Shown here piece after piece: positions 17,074-27,600 of a stretch of DNA of 64,000 bases; positions within the stretch are counted from its first letter, which is position 1; each line of letters begins with the position of its first letter. The notes below the pieces were generated by a model. That model did not search any database, was not told the DNA's origin, and saw nothing but the letters and a program-made list of their open reading frames with translations. Location: contig NZ_UWPD01000001.1 of the NCBI RefSeq assembly GCF_900604965.1, forward strand, positions 1,576,833 to 1,640,832. Direction: 5' to 3'. The translations under genes were made by a program, and so were the position numbers. The stretch is from Gordonibacter sp. Marseille-P4307 (lineage in GTDB: Bacteria; Actinomycetota; Coriobacteriia; Coriobacteriales; Eggerthellaceae).

Positions 17074-18840
17074 TTATCTGGCATACCCGTCGCAAGCGGC
17101 AGCGGCGAACTTGGAAGCCGCCTTGTACCAAAGATAGAGCCAATCCCCGACGGGATGGCCCCGCGCCTCTTTGTAGATGGCCCATACGTACCAATGCCAG
17201 CCGACCACGGCCACGCAGCCCAGAAAGTGGCGGGCTTGCGAAGCGGCGGGATCGCACCTCAAGTAGACGGCGTAAACGTCCAGCGCCTCCTCAACACTGC
17301 ATGGAGGACCCTGCGCGACGAAATTCGCAACGTCGCACACCGGATCGCTCATACCGGAGTACTCCCAGTCGATGAGCCACATGTCGTCGCCGCGCACAAG
17401 GATATTGGGGGCGTAGAAGTCGTTGTGGCACAGAACGCGGCTCACCTCGTCGTCAGCCATGAGTTCCCACAGCTCGTCGATGCGCGCCTCGAGTTCGCAA
17501 AAACCGCGCGGAAGCGGGTAGGACTGCTGCTCCAAAAGACGCTTCAGAGCCTTCGAGTTCTCGTAGAAATCGAAATCCCAATCCGACTCCTCGCCGCTCT
17601 CGTGAAGCGTCCTGATCATGTCCATAGCACGCTCAACCTGATCGGTATCGGAAACATCGAACTCGGAGCATCCTTCTATGAACTCGGATATCTTCCAACC
17701 TTCGGTGGAGTCTTCGAACACGAACGTATCGTCGAGGCCCAGCTTCTTGGCCACCTCGAGCGACCGGGCCTCGGAAGCGCGGCTGATGATCTCGTCGGTT
17801 CCGTTTCCCGGATGACGGTACACGTACTTCCTCCCGCAGGCGGTGAACAGAACCGACAGGTTCGACAGACCGGCCTTGATCGGTTCGACGTCGGCGATGT
17901 CGGTGCGCTCGCATGCGAGCGTGCGGCAGATGTTGTCGAGAATGCGGGAGTCGACGTTGACGAAGAAGTCCTCATCGAACGCGGTGAGGTCGGTCACGTA
18001 GTCGAACTCGTAGATGACGCCCTCCTCGTACGGTTCGATATAGACGGTAAACTCTCCCAGATGATCCGACAGTACCTCTTCCCACAGCTTGTCGGCGGTT
18101 TCGGGCAGGTCGTATTCGTCTGCAATGATCTGGGAGAACCGCCGCGAGAACTCGGGGGAGAAGCAAGCGGGGCCCTGCAGGGCGACCCCCGCCTCTTTCC
18201 CCATCTGGATCGAAGAGATGCGGGACTTGGTGTTCAGTCGCGGGATCAGCCTCTCGGTCCGTCCCGCGTTAGGCGAAGCCGAAAGATACGTGTCGAACGC
18301 ATAGGGGCTGAAGATGTTTCGCTCGTAGTACTCATCGGAGCTGAGAACGTAGGTGCGATCGAGGTAATCGCGCGCGCACAGCAGAGAAGCATGGTTGTTC
18401 CGATGGACGTAATCATCGGTGAACAGCAGCTTCACCCCCAGCTCTTCTTCAAGGTAGAAGAAGCACTCCTTCATGTAGCCCGCCACGACCACGATCTCGT
18501 CGATACCCGCCTCGCGCAGCTGGCGAACCAATCGCTCGATCAGAACCTCGCCCCGAACCTCGAACATGGCCTTGGGTTTCTCGAAGGAAAGAGGCGTGAA
18601 CCGCGTCGAAGACCCCGCCGCCAAGATCACCGCATTGCGGACGCGATACTGTTCGAGCAGCTCTTCTCCCGCAGGGGCAATGTGGAAATCATGGTTGAGC
18701 AAACCTTCTTTTCGCAGGTAAAGACAGGCATGATTCACCGTACCCAGAGAAAGACCCGTCTCGAGGGAGACGTCGCGCTGAGTCGGCCGATCTAAAAGCT
18801 TGTAGCATGCAAGCACCTTGAATTGGTTGCGGTTGAGCAT
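17074..18840 (-). CDS. Fusion: winged helix + nucleotidyltransferase + LicA-like choline kinase
   Basis: 588 residues in three parts. Residues 1-65 are a winged helix-turn-helix (MLNRNQFKVLACYKLL, TQRDVSLETGLSLGTVNHAC). Residues about 68-300 are a nucleotidyltransferase (NAVILAAGSSTRFTPLSFEK, EIVVVAGYMKECF, FTDDYVHRNNHASLLCARD). Residues about 310-588 are an aminoglycoside/choline kinase fold with Brenner motif VLCHNDFYAPNILV and metal motif LIDWEYSG. The fusion should phosphorylate choline (LicA) and convert it to a CDP form (LicC), for phosphocholine on surface polymers. ATG 18840; the ribosome-binding site is poor. The wHTH may autoregulate. Confidence 0.82.
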   Translation of the reverse strand: MLNRNQFKVLACYKLLDRPTQRDVSLETGLSLGTVNHACLYLRKEGLLNHDFHIAPAGEELLEQYRVRNAVILAAGSSTRFTPLSFEKPKAMFEVRGEVLIERLVRQLREAGIDEIVVVAGYMKECFFYLEEELGVKLLFTDDYVHRNNHASLLCARDYLDRTYVLSSDEYYERNIFSPYAFDTYLSASPNAGRTERLIPRLNTKSRISSIQMGKEAGVALQGPACFSPEFSRRFSQIIADEYDLPETADKLWEEVLSDHLGEFTVYIEPYEEGVIYEFDYVTDLTAFDEDFFVNVDSRILDNICRTLACERTDIADVEPIKAGLSNLSVLFTACGRKYVYRHPGNGTDEIISRASEARSLEVAKKLGLDDTFVFEDSTEGWKISEFIEGCSEFDVSDTDQVERAMDMIRTLHESGEESDWDFDFYENSKALKRLLEQQSYPLPRGFCELEARIDELWELMADDEVSRVLCHNDFYAPNILVRGDDMWLIDWEYSGMSDPVCDVANFVAQGPPCSVEEALDVYAVYLRCDPAASQARHFLGCVAVVGWHWYVWAIYKEARGHPVGDWLYLWYKAASKFAAAACDGYAR

Positions 18841-19045
18841 AGGGTCCCCGTTCGTGCGAAATCGAGCGATCGCGTTGTTTCGGACAGGCATCGAGTCTCG
18901 ATATCGCTGCATCACCGAAACTCAAGTTCATAAAACTATATCACGAAACTTTTTTGAACACGATACGGGAGAAAAGAACGGGTCGCAAGCGACCCGCGGA
19001 TTGCCCTGTGCATTCATGCACGCGCTCTCGAGAGCTCCGGGCACG

Positions 19046-20611
19046 CTAAATGCGACCCTTCCCCATCATGCCCCTGGCAACCGCCGCGAGAAAACCCTGC
19101 GATTGGCGGCGGTACGGGCGCCCGCCCAGCAGGAGCCGTTCGACCTTGATGCGACCCAGGTCAGAAACCGACACTTCGTAGGGATTCTCGGATAGAACCA
19201 CCATATCCGCAACTTTTCCCGTTTCAAGCGAGCCGCGCGCATCCTCGTCGAACGTCGTCCATGCGCCGTTATACGTGCACATGCGCAGAGCCTCGCGCGG
19301 CGTGAGGGACTGACCCGCAACACTGTGGTTGCAAGCGCGCTGCATCCACAGGATCGGATCGGGATCGGTGCAGGGCGCGTCGGATCCCGCCGACATGACA
19401 ACCCCCGCATCCCACAGCATGCGCAGGGGGTTCAGTCGCTCAGCGCGTTTGCGCCCCATGATAGACGCGAGATACGAATCGGGTTCTTGCGGCCAGTCGA
19501 TGAAGCTTGCCTGCATGGGAAGATGAATGCCGTACGCTGCGCAGATGCGCACGCCTTCTTCGGTTGGAAGGCACGCGTGGATGATGCCGTGGCGGTGGTC
19601 TTCGCGGGGAAAATCTTCGAGCGCGGCCTTCAGAACGCGCGCAGCCTGATTAAACGCCGCGTCGCCGATGGCGTGCATCTCGATTTGGAGCCCGGCGCGG
19701 TTGGCCTCGCAGCAAAACGCGATCAGCTGCTCGTCGGTGTAGTACAGCACGCCGGTGTCGTCCGAACCCTCGTAGGGTTCGATCATGGCGGCGTCGCGAC
19801 TGCCGAAGCACCCGTCCAATGCGCAGGCGAAGCAACCCCCGATACGGACAAGACCGCGCTTCAAAGCGGCCTTCACCTCAAGCGACTGGGGAAACACACG
19901 CACCTGAAACCCGCTTTGAGCGCTGCGACCCACCCATTTCTCGAGCGAGATGTCCAAATCGGCCGGAAAACCGACACCGCTGACGGTATGCACCATACCG
20001 ATGCCTCGTGCGGCAAGGTAGTCCATCGCCCGCTGCATATTTCCGATGAGCCGAGGAATGGAAATGGATCCGGTAATGTAGTCGAGCGCCTTGAAGAAGG
20101 CCTCCTGATTCATCTCTCCGGTATCCGGGTGATATCCGCGCTGATCGCTCACGCGCCCTTCGATCAGACCGAGCAGCGCCGAGTTCACCACGCAGGCGTG
20201 CCCGTCGTACTTGACCATCATAACCGGCTTGTCGGGGCAGGCCTCGTCCAGCTCGGCACGCGACAGCAAGCGCCCCTCGGCAACCGAATACGGCGAGGCC
20301 CCGAAGGCGATGAGAACCTTTCCCGCATACGTGCGGGAAAATTCGGCCACCAGGCGCTGTATCTCGTCGTTCGAACGGGCTTCCATAACGTTGAGTCCTG
20401 CGTTGAACGTTGCGAGGCTCGCGAAATGCTGATGGGTGTCGACAAACGATGGGCACAGCGCGCGGTTTCCCAGATGCTCGCGCGCGGCATCCGCGTACTG
20501 CTTGGGAAGCGCATCTCCCACATAGGCGATCAGACCGCCGTCTTCCACCAGATAGCGCGCAACCGTATCGCGCTCATCCACCGTGAGAATCGATCCTTCG
20601 TAGACCTTCAT
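19046..20611 (-). CDS. Amidohydrolase family 3 protein (YtcJ-like)
   Basis: 521 residues. The metal HxH is in FVDTHQHFAS (about 57-65), a carbamylated or bridging lysine region is VKYDGHACVVNS, further ligands are EMHAIGDAAF, HGIIHACLP and SAGSDAPCTDP, and the C-terminal KVADMVVLSENPYEVS closes the small beta domain. This is the YtcJ/NfdA group of metal-dependent hydrolases acting on N-acyl or formamide-like bonds; substrate unknown. ATG 20611 has GAGGGAGG upstream. It lies alone on the strand, downstream of the LCP gene with 33 bases between, so the two may be co-transcribed. Confidence 0.88.
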   Translation of the reverse strand: MKVYEGSILTVDERDTVARYLVEDGGLIAYVGDALPKQYADAAREHLGNRALCPSFVDTHQHFASLATFNAGLNVMEARSNDEIQRLVAEFSRTYAGKVLIAFGASPYSVAEGRLLSRAELDEACPDKPVMMVKYDGHACVVNSALLGLIEGRVSDQRGYHPDTGEMNQEAFFKALDYITGSISIPRLIGNMQRAMDYLAARGIGMVHTVSGVGFPADLDISLEKWVGRSAQSGFQVRVFPQSLEVKAALKRGLVRIGGCFACALDGCFGSRDAAMIEPYEGSDDTGVLYYTDEQLIAFCCEANRAGLQIEMHAIGDAAFNQAARVLKAALEDFPREDHRHGIIHACLPTEEGVRICAAYGIHLPMQASFIDWPQEPDSYLASIMGRKRAERLNPLRMLWDAGVVMSAGSDAPCTDPDPILWMQRACNHSVAGQSLTPREALRMCTYNGAWTTFDEDARGSLETGKVADMVVLSENPYEVSVSDLGRIKVERLLLGGRPYRRQSQGFLAAVARGMMGKGRI

Positions 20612-20644
20612 GCCGCCCTCCCTCTCCTGAAAGGGTCGTCCACC

Positions 20645-21802
20645 CTATTTGCCGGGGTCTTCTCCCGCATCGACCTTCTGCATCATGGCCCTCCACGCCG
20701 CTTCGTCGGTGATAACGTAGCTGACGCCGTCGATCGTCTCCGTACTCGACGGGGCAAGCGCCGAATAGACGGTAAGATCGCCCGCAGACCGGTACGCCTG
20801 GGCAAGGCCGATGACATCGGTAACGGACATATCGGTGGTCACGCAGGAAGCGAGGCGCTGAACGATGGAGGGCATTTCGAGCGCGGGAGTCTGCAGAACC
20901 TGCTTCATGATGGCCGTGGCGACAAGCCGCTGGTTGTCGGCGCGCTGGAAGTCGCCGCGCGCGTACCCGTAGCGCTCGCGGGCGAACGCAAGCGCCTGCT
21001 CGCCGTCGAGCAGCTGGTATCCGGCGCTCAGCTGAATACCGGTGTTGCTGGCGCCCGTCTGGTCGTTGGACACGGGCACATCGACGTACACGCCGCCCAG
21101 GATATCGACCAGGCTCTCAAGCTCTTGGAAGTGAACTTCGGCGTAATGGGTGATGGGCACGCCGGCAAACTCGGAGGCGGCCTTCACCGCGCCGGCCACA
21201 CCGCCGTACGCGTAAGCGGCGTTGATTTTCTGAGTGCCGTATCCGGAGATCTCGACCTTGGTGTCGCGCGGGATGGACACCATGGTGACCTTGCCTTCAG
21301 AGGGAACCGTGCGGGCCAGTATAAGCACGTCAGAACGCGACGCCGTATCGCCGCTGCGCGCATCGGACCCGATGAGCAGCGTGTAATACGCGTCGGTTTC
21401 ACGGGGATTCGACGATGCGGCGGGAGCCTGCAGCGCCTCTCTGATCTCCATGGCCTCGTCGCTGTCCTTGATGGAGATGGCATCGTTCAAGGAGTTCAGG
21501 TACAGGGCCGCAGCCGCTCCGGCCCCCACGACGAGCACGAGAACGGCCACGAGGACGCCCAGCGCGACCTTACGGGCGCGCGACGCCTTCTTCTTGGGAC
21601 GCCCGGCTCCGTACCGCGACCGATCGTAGCCTTGGACGCTCGGAACGCCACCCTCTCGCTGCTGGGGCATGACCACAGGACGAATGCCGGGTCGATGGTT
21701 GAATTCGGAGCGAGGCGCCCCCGCCGAAGGCATGCGACGATTAGAATCGGGCTGCTCGGGTAAGCGCGCATGCTTTCCGCGCCTCTCGTTGTTCTGTCCC
21801 AC
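20645..21802 (-). CDS. LCP (LytR-CpsA-Psr) family cell-wall polymer ligase
   Basis: About 385 residues: a long basic cytoplasmic N-terminus (1-75), one membrane helix (VALGVLVAVLVLVVGAGAAAALYL, about 80-105), then the extracellular LCP catalytic domain: LLIGSDARSGDTASRSDVLILA, MVSIPRDTKV (key Arg-Asp), KINAAYAYGG and QALAFARERYGYARGDFQRADNQ. LCP enzymes transfer lipid-linked glycopolymers to peptidoglycan. The start is taken as GTG 21802 with a GAGGGGA site close upstream; ATG codons inside would shorten the cytoplasmic tail. It fits with LicA/LicC and flippase genes nearby as the attachment step. Confidence 0.9.
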   Translation of the reverse strand: MGQNNERRGKHARLPEQPDSNRRMPSAGAPRSEFNHRPGIRPVVMPQQREGGVPSVQGYDRSRYGAGRPKKKASRARKVALGVLVAVLVLVVGAGAAAALYLNSLNDAISIKDSDEAMEIREALQAPAASSNPRETDAYYTLLIGSDARSGDTASRSDVLILARTVPSEGKVTMVSIPRDTKVEISGYGTQKINAAYAYGGVAGAVKAASEFAGVPITHYAEVHFQELESLVDILGGVYVDVPVSNDQTGASNTGIQLSAGYQLLDGEQALAFARERYGYARGDFQRADNQRLVATAIMKQVLQTPALEMPSIVQRLASCVTTDMSVTDVIGLAQAYRSAGDLTVYSALAPSSTETIDGVSYVITDEAAWRAMMQKVDAGEDPGK

Positions 21803-21909
21803 GCGTCCCCTCGCTTCTCTCGACCTGCGCAATGCTGAAAAGGCGCCGACCTCGTACACAACCGAAGTCGACTCCCCTATTTTATACGACCGGTCGGACA
21901 AACCCGGAA

Positions 21910-21915
21910 ATTATA
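21910..21915 (-). promoter_or_regulatory. Candidate promoter of the LCP gene
   Basis: Minus-strand -10 TATAAT about 110 bases upstream of the LCP start; a second -10-like TATAAA is at 21881-21886. No clear -35 is seen. A 7-bp GC stem (21916-21922 with 21944-21950) just upstream could end the fdhE transcript. Confidence 0.4.
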
Positions 21916-21996
21916 CGCCTCGCCCGAAAACCGAAGAAGGGGACGAGGCGACGCGAAGCCGACCTTTCTCGAACATCGATGCAGCTCGATTGCCGA

Positions 21997-22893
21997 TCAA
22001 TCCCTATGAAAGCGCGGATCGAGCGCAACCCGATCAAGCTTGGCCATCACCACGTCCTCGACATCGAGGCACATCGCAACCTGCAGATCGTCTTGGAACG
22101 CCACGCGCTGGTAGCTTCCGCACGCATCGCAGGTCTGCAACCGGTGTGCCGCATCTCCGTCCAGGTGATGATAGTGCAGGTCGCCTTGATCTTGAGACCC
22201 GCACGAACCGCAGCGGATGCGCTCGAAATGCCATGCGGTTCCACAGGCCGAGCAGAACTGCAGGCGACCCGCGCCCTGAAGGGCTTCCGGGGCGCCCACA
22301 TGCGACAAGCTTGCCGCGCCTCCGCATACCGGGCAGCGCAGAGGACGGGCGTGGTTGCCCTCCTTGGCATCGGTTGAAACCGCGTCCATCAGCCGCTCAG
22401 CCGTATTCTGAACATGGGTCCTCACCGCGAAGGCCAGCACCAGAACCGCGACGTCGAGTGCGCGGCCGAACGATTCTCTCGCAGCACCATCGCAGCGAAC
22501 GGCCTCGACGAACCCACACGGATCGACTCCCGCCAGGGCAAGATCGGCGGCGCGGGAGAACCCGTCCCAGTCGATTCCGCCCAAAGCCCCGGATACCTCA
22601 TCGGACAGGCCGGCCCGTCCGATGAGGTGCGTAGAAATCCGACGGCAGGTTTCGGCGAAGGCGGGCGCCTCGATAGTCGCGGGATAAAGCTGCAAAAGAG
22701 GGCGGCCCGACAGGTACGCCTCGTCGAATCCCTCGGATTCGACGAGAACAGCACCCGCCGCGCCCTCCAATTCGTCGCAGCGCTCCTGCTGCAACGCGAA
22801 CAGGCCGCGGAAAAACTCGAGCCGCGCGGCATCGGAGGGTTCGGCGTCTTTCAGGTACGCTTGAATCGCCCGGTCTATTCTCTTCAGATCCAT
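21997..22893 (-). CDS. fdhE: Formate dehydrogenase accessory protein FdhE
   Basis: 298 residues. The N-terminal half is helical (LEFFRGLFALQQERCDELE); the C-terminal half is a double zinc-ribbon with four CxxC pairs: CPVCGG, CSACGT, CGSCGS and CDACGS, the FdhE signature. FdhE is a cytoplasmic factor needed for active, Tat-exported formate dehydrogenase; it binds the catalytic subunit before export. It directly follows fdnGHI on the same strand, 75 bases after the cytochrome subunit stop, as expected. The start MDLKRIDRAIQAY at 22893 fits the family. Confidence 0.9.
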   Translation of the reverse strand: MDLKRIDRAIQAYLKDAEPSDAARLEFFRGLFALQQERCDELEGAAGAVLVESEGFDEAYLSGRPLLQLYPATIEAPAFAETCRRISTHLIGRAGLSDEVSGALGGIDWDGFSRAADLALAGVDPCGFVEAVRCDGAARESFGRALDVAVLVLAFAVRTHVQNTAERLMDAVSTDAKEGNHARPLRCPVCGGAASLSHVGAPEALQGAGRLQFCSACGTAWHFERIRCGSCGSQDQGDLHYHHLDGDAAHRLQTCDACGSYQRVAFQDDLQVAMCLDVEDVVMAKLDRVALDPRFHRD

Positions 22894-22968
22894 CCGTCTG
22901 GTCCTTCCATGGCAGCCGCCCTCGAACGAACGCGCTCGAGGGCGGCTGCGATCACGCGGAAACGTCGC

Positions 22969-23718
22969 TTACCGGGAGGCCTTTTCCAGGCTCCCTTTAA
23001 TCTCGCCCGGCTTCTTATCGTCGTCGGCAACCTCGTACTCGATGACGTTTCCGCCCTCTTCTATCTCTTCACGAGCCCAGAAACCCCAGTGATACAGGGC
23101 GTCGGACTCTTTCACGCGCCCGTTGCCGAACATCAGCGAAACCAGGCCGCGATACGGCTGGAACACGCCGGCGCCCAGATAGGCATGCGCGATCACGAAG
23201 ATCACCATCAACAGGAAGAACAGCTGATGAACGAAGCGCATCGCGATCAGCAGCTGCGGGTCGGCGCGAAACGCGCTGGTTCCCAGCCACAGGATCATGC
23301 CCGATACCGCCATCGCCAGCGAACTGATGATCAGCATGCCGTCGGCGAAACGCTGGCCCGACTTGACTTCGTCCTGGTCGGGCATATGCACTCGTTTCGG
23401 CCCCAGCATGTAGGGGACGAACTTCAAAACGAACTCCACGTCTTCTTTCGTCCACGCCGTGATGTACTTCTTCCACAGGCGCACGACGCCCTTGGGCGCC
23501 AGAACGGCGCTCACAAGGGGGGCGATCACAAGCACCGCGCCCACCACGCGGTGGGAGAAGCGGAAGAACTGGGTGAGGTCGGATCCGATCGCGGCCCCGG
23601 CACCGGGGATCATGACGAACAGACCCGTGATCGACAGCCACAGGATCGAGAACACCACGATCCCGTGCGTAATCCGCGTCTGGAGGGAATGCCTTTGAAT
23701 CTCGCGTTTGACTGCCAT
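22969..23718 (-). CDS. fdnI: Formate dehydrogenase cytochrome b subunit (gamma)
   Basis: 249 residues with four membrane helices: RITHGIVVFSILWLSITGLFV (His near 19 in RITHG), FFRFSHRVVGAVLVIAPL, MLIISSLAMAVSGMILWLG and MRFVHQLFFLLMVIFVIAHAYLG. The histidines in RITHG, RFSHR and FVHQ/AHAY are the expected haem b ligands. It anchors the extracellular FdnGH and passes electrons to menaquinone. ATG 23718 overlaps the TAA of fdnH (TAATG). The last 50 residues are charged and cytoplasmic or exposed. Confidence 0.92.
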   Translation of the reverse strand: MAVKREIQRHSLQTRITHGIVVFSILWLSITGLFVMIPGAGAAIGSDLTQFFRFSHRVVGAVLVIAPLVSAVLAPKGVVRLWKKYITAWTKEDVEFVLKFVPYMLGPKRVHMPDQDEVKSGQRFADGMLIISSLAMAVSGMILWLGTSAFRADPQLLIAMRFVHQLFFLLMVIFVIAHAYLGAGVFQPYRGLVSLMFGNGRVKESDALYHWGFWAREEIEEGGNVIEYEVADDDKKPGEIKGSLEKASR

Positions 23719-24605
23719 TAGCGCTCCCCCGCTTCCTTGTCGATATGCTTGACGACCTCGCCGGTATCGACGTCGATAACGTCGTGGGACACCTCGTCGT
23801 AGCGCTGCTCGTCGCGATGGTACCCGATGCCGGTCGCAAACGACAGACCCAGTCCCGCCACGACGCCCGCAGCGCCCACCGCCGTTAGCGTCTTCATAAG
23901 GTTCTCGGTTTCGATCATGCCGTGAACCTGCGGGTTCTCGGGCAGCTGATAGCGATCGAGACCGCGCTGCAGCACGTGGATGATGTGCGTGCCGCCCGCC
24001 TCTTCGGCGCCGTACACCGACGCGTCGACATAGCCGCGCTCTTTGAGCCTGGCGACCTTCTCGTAGGCCTTCGCCAGCATCTCCTCGCGCGTGCCGAACT
24101 GAAGGGCCCCGGGCTGGCACGTGGACACGCAGGCCGGCTTGCGCCCGTTCGCCACGCGATCGGAGCACATGGTGCACTTGTTCACCTTGATGCCCATGCC
24201 GTCAAGCCCTACGCCGGTGTGGCGCGGGATGTCGAAGGGACAGGCCGAGCGACAGTACTGGCACCCGATACACTTGTCGTCGTCGACGACCACGAACCCA
24301 TGCTCGTCATGCGACAGACACCCGGTCGGGCACACCTCGACGCAGCCCGCATCCGTGCAGTGCATGCACGAGCGGCGACCGAACGTCCAATCCACACCCC
24401 AGCGCTTGCCGTTGTCGGCCTCGTTGAAGGTGATGATCATGCGCGTGGTGTCGTTGACGTCGGCGGGGTTTTGCAGAGAACCGCTCCACTCCTGGGAGTT
24501 CTTCACCAAGGGGGAGGGAAGCTCGTTCCACACCTTGCAGGCCACCTGGCAGCCCTTGCATGCGGTGCAGACGGACGAATCGTACAGCATTGCCATTTCA
24601 GTCAT
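23718..24605 (-). CDS. fdnH: Formate dehydrogenase iron-sulfur subunit (beta)
   Basis: 295 residues with four ferredoxin-type cluster motifs: CTACKGCQVACK, CMHCTDAGCVEVCPTG, CIGCQYCRSACPFD and CTMCSDRVANGRK with CVSTCQPG. This 4 x [4Fe-4S] arrangement is that of FdnH/FdhB, with a C-terminal membrane helix (LTAVGAAGVVAGLGLSFATG, about 240-262) that anchors the dimer. It carries electrons from FdnG to the cytochrome. ATG 24605 follows a GGAGGGGGAG site and lies 13 bases after the fdnG stop. Confidence 0.95.
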   Translation of the reverse strand: MTEMAMLYDSSVCTACKGCQVACKVWNELPSPLVKNSQEWSGSLQNPADVNDTTRMIITFNEADNGKRWGVDWTFGRRSCMHCTDAGCVEVCPTGCLSHDEHGFVVVDDDKCIGCQYCRSACPFDIPRHTGVGLDGMGIKVNKCTMCSDRVANGRKPACVSTCQPGALQFGTREEMLAKAYEKVARLKERGYVDASVYGAEEAGGTHIIHVLQRGLDRYQLPENPQVHGMIETENLMKTLTAVGAAGVVAGLGLSFATGIGYHRDEQRYDEVSHDVIDVDTGEVVKHIDKEAGER

Positions 24606-24618
24606 GTCTCCCCCTCCC

Positions 24619-27600
24619 CTATGCCTTCTCGACGTCCACGAGGAACGCCTTGTATTCCGGGATGTAGCTGTTCGGATCGCCCACGTTCGGCGTGAGGTCG
24701 TTGACCACGTCACCCGTTGAGTAGATGTTCGCCCAACCCCAGTGGTGGAGCATGCCGATCTGGTGCACCGTCTCGCCGTTGATGATGAACGGGCGGATGC
24801 GCTTGGTCACCATCGCATGGACGTTCACCGAACCGCGGTTGTTGAATACGCGAACCGCATCTCCGTTCTCGATGCCCTTTTCAGCCGCCAGCTCGGGCGA
24901 GATCTCGATGAACTGCTTGGGGGCGATTTCGTCGAGAGCGGGGCAGGCGCGGGTCTGCCCGCCGGACTGCCAATGCTCGGTGATGGAGTACGTGGTGGCC
25001 ACGATCGGGTACTGCGAGCGATCGCCCTTGTTCACCGACTGGTTCTCGGCGAAGCGGATCATGGGCGAATGCTCGGCGCCGTTCATCACGTTGCGCGTCG
25101 GCGACTCGAAGGGCTCGTAGTGCTCGGGCAAAGGCGCGTCCTTCATGCCGGTGGTGATGAGGTTGCCTGCGCCCTCCCACTTCATGATGAACGCCTTGGA
25201 GTCCGGTGCGACCGGGACCATCGTGCCGTCGGCGCCCTTCTTCTCGAAGGTGAAGTCGGGGGTGTCGTAGTGACCCCATTTCTTGCCGTCCCACCACACG
25301 AGCTTCTTCTTCTCGTTCCAAGGCCTGCCGCTGGGATCGGCCGAGCAGCGGTTGTACAGGTGACGGCGATTGTTAGGCCAGGCAAACGCCCAGTTGGGAT
25401 AAACGCCCAGGTTGCCGGGATCCTCGTGGCTTCGCCGACCCGTGGGTTGGGCGCTGGGGTTCATCTTCTCGGCATCGTTGTTGTAGAAGCCCGAGTAGAT
25501 CCACATGCCGATGGCTGTGGAGCCGTCCGCCTTCAGGTCGCCGTATCCGGACAAAAGCCTGCCCGTCTTGGCATCGTAGCCGTTGAGGGCCCAGGCAACC
25601 GGACGCGGGTCGATCTTGCCGTTGATGTAGTAATCCCACTGCGCGTTCAGAATGGGCTCCGGGCACACGCCGCCCTCGGTTCTGTACAACTCGCAGATGC
25701 GCGTGCGCAGCATATCGACGATCTCGTAGTCGGGCTTCGCGTCGCCCACCGGATCGACCGCCTTGTAGCGCTGCTGCAACCAGCGACCCGAATTCAAGAT
25801 GGTACCCGCCTTCTCGTAGATCAGCGCTGCGGGAAGAAAGTAGCACTCGGTGTCGATCTTGGAGGCGTCCATGTCGGGGGCCTTCCAAAACGTCGCCGTC
25901 TCGGTATGGGACCAGTCGGCGACCACCAGCCAATCCAGATTGCACATCGCGTTGCGGACGAACTTCGTGTTGGCGTCGGAATGAGCGGGATTCTGGCCCC
26001 AGGCGAAGTACCCCTTCATGATGCCTTGGTCCATCAACTCGAACGTACCGGTGGTGGTGAAGGTCTCGCCGTTTTCGGGCACCTTGGGCAGCCAGTCGTA
26101 ACCGTAGTCGTTGTCGGCGGTGGCGTGTTCGCCGAAGAACTCCTTCAGGAAAGACACCATGAACTTGGGCTTGTTGGTGTAGTAGCCCGCCGCGTAGGTT
26201 TCGTGCTCGCACCAAGCACGCAGGCTGGGGCTTTCCTCGACATGGGGCCAATGCAGATACCCCGGAAGATCGAACACGGTCATGCCCATGTCGGTGGCTC
26301 CCTGAACGTTGGGCTCGCCGCGCAGGGCGTTCAGGCCGCCGCCGGGATTGCCCACGTTGCCCAGCAGAAGCTGGATCATGGCCATCATGCGCGTATTCTG
26401 AGCGCCGTAGTGGTGCTGCGTTTGCCCCAACGCGTAAAGGATGGTGCCCGTCTTGTCGGCGGCGCTGGTCGAGCAGTACAGATCGTAGACCTCCTTCAGG
26501 GTCTCTCGGTCCATGCCGCACACCTCGCACACCTTCTCCAGCGTATAGCGGGAGTAGTGCTTCTTCATGATCTGATACACGCAGTTCGGATCCTGAAGCG
26601 TCTCGTCTTTTTTGGGAACCTTGACCTTCGGCGTGGTGAACGAGGGAACGCCCTCGCCCTTCACCCAAGCATACGCCCCGCCCTCGGAGGTATCCCACTC
26701 GGTGGTCGATTCAACCTGGTATCCCCAGGTAGTGGTATCGTATGCGCGCTTTTCCTTATCGAAGCCGCTGAACAGGCCCGTTTCGACATCGAAGTTGAAA
26801 TCGGGGTTGATCAGGTAGCTCATGTTGGAATACGCCATGACGAACTCGCGATGCCACAGATCGTTCTCGATCATGTAGTTGATCATGCCGCCGTAAAAGA
26901 CGATATCGGTGCCCGAGCGGATGGGGCAGTAGATATCCGCTTTCGCAGCCGTGCGCGTGAAACGGGGATCGACCACGATCCATTTCGCGCCCTTGTCCAG
27001 CGCGCGCTGCGTCCATTTCGAGCTGATCGGATGATTCTCAAGATTGTTCGAACCGCAGGACAAGATGACGTCCGTGTTCTTGAAGTCGCAATAATGACCC
27101 GTCATAGAGCCGCGACCGAATGTGGGTGCCAGACCGACAACCGTGGAGCTATGTCAAACGCGTGCCTGGTTGTCGATGGCCACGAGGCCGAGCGTGCGCA
27201 TGGCCTTCAAGATGAGGAACTGCTCCTCTGAGTTCTGCTGAGAGCCGCCCATCGAGCCAATGGCCGGGGTGTAGTTCACCGTCACGCCATTATGCTCGGT
27301 GATGAAAGACTCGTCGCGGGTTTTCTTCACATGAGCGGCGATCTCATCCATCGCCTGATCCCACGTGATGTCTTCCCACTTAGACGAGCCGGCGCGTCGA
27401 ACCTGGGGCTTGGTCACGCGGTTGGGGTTGCGGATGGTTTTTCCCGTCGCCGGATCAACCACGTTGCGCAGCTGGAACATCGCCGCGCCTTTGGGACACA
27501 GAGCCCCCTCGTTGATGACGTGGTCGGGATCTCCCTCCAGACCCACCAGCTCGCCGTCGCGCACCGAGCAGATGACTCCGCAACCGCCCGAACAATAGCA

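Noticed and set aside
19325..21763. Open frame of about 810 codons opposite the amidohydrolase and LCP genes
   Set aside because: Both minus-strand genes have catalytic motifs, and the plus frame crosses their boundary.
27105..27156. A broken formate dehydrogenase (premature stop)
   Set aside because: The UGA is at the selenocysteine position, flanking residues are conserved and a SECIS-like loop follows, so it is not a pseudogene.
24742..27231. Long plus-strand open frame opposite fdnG
   Set aside because: It lies antisense to a clearly conserved gene, its translation is low-complexity and resembles no family; it results from high GC at third positions.
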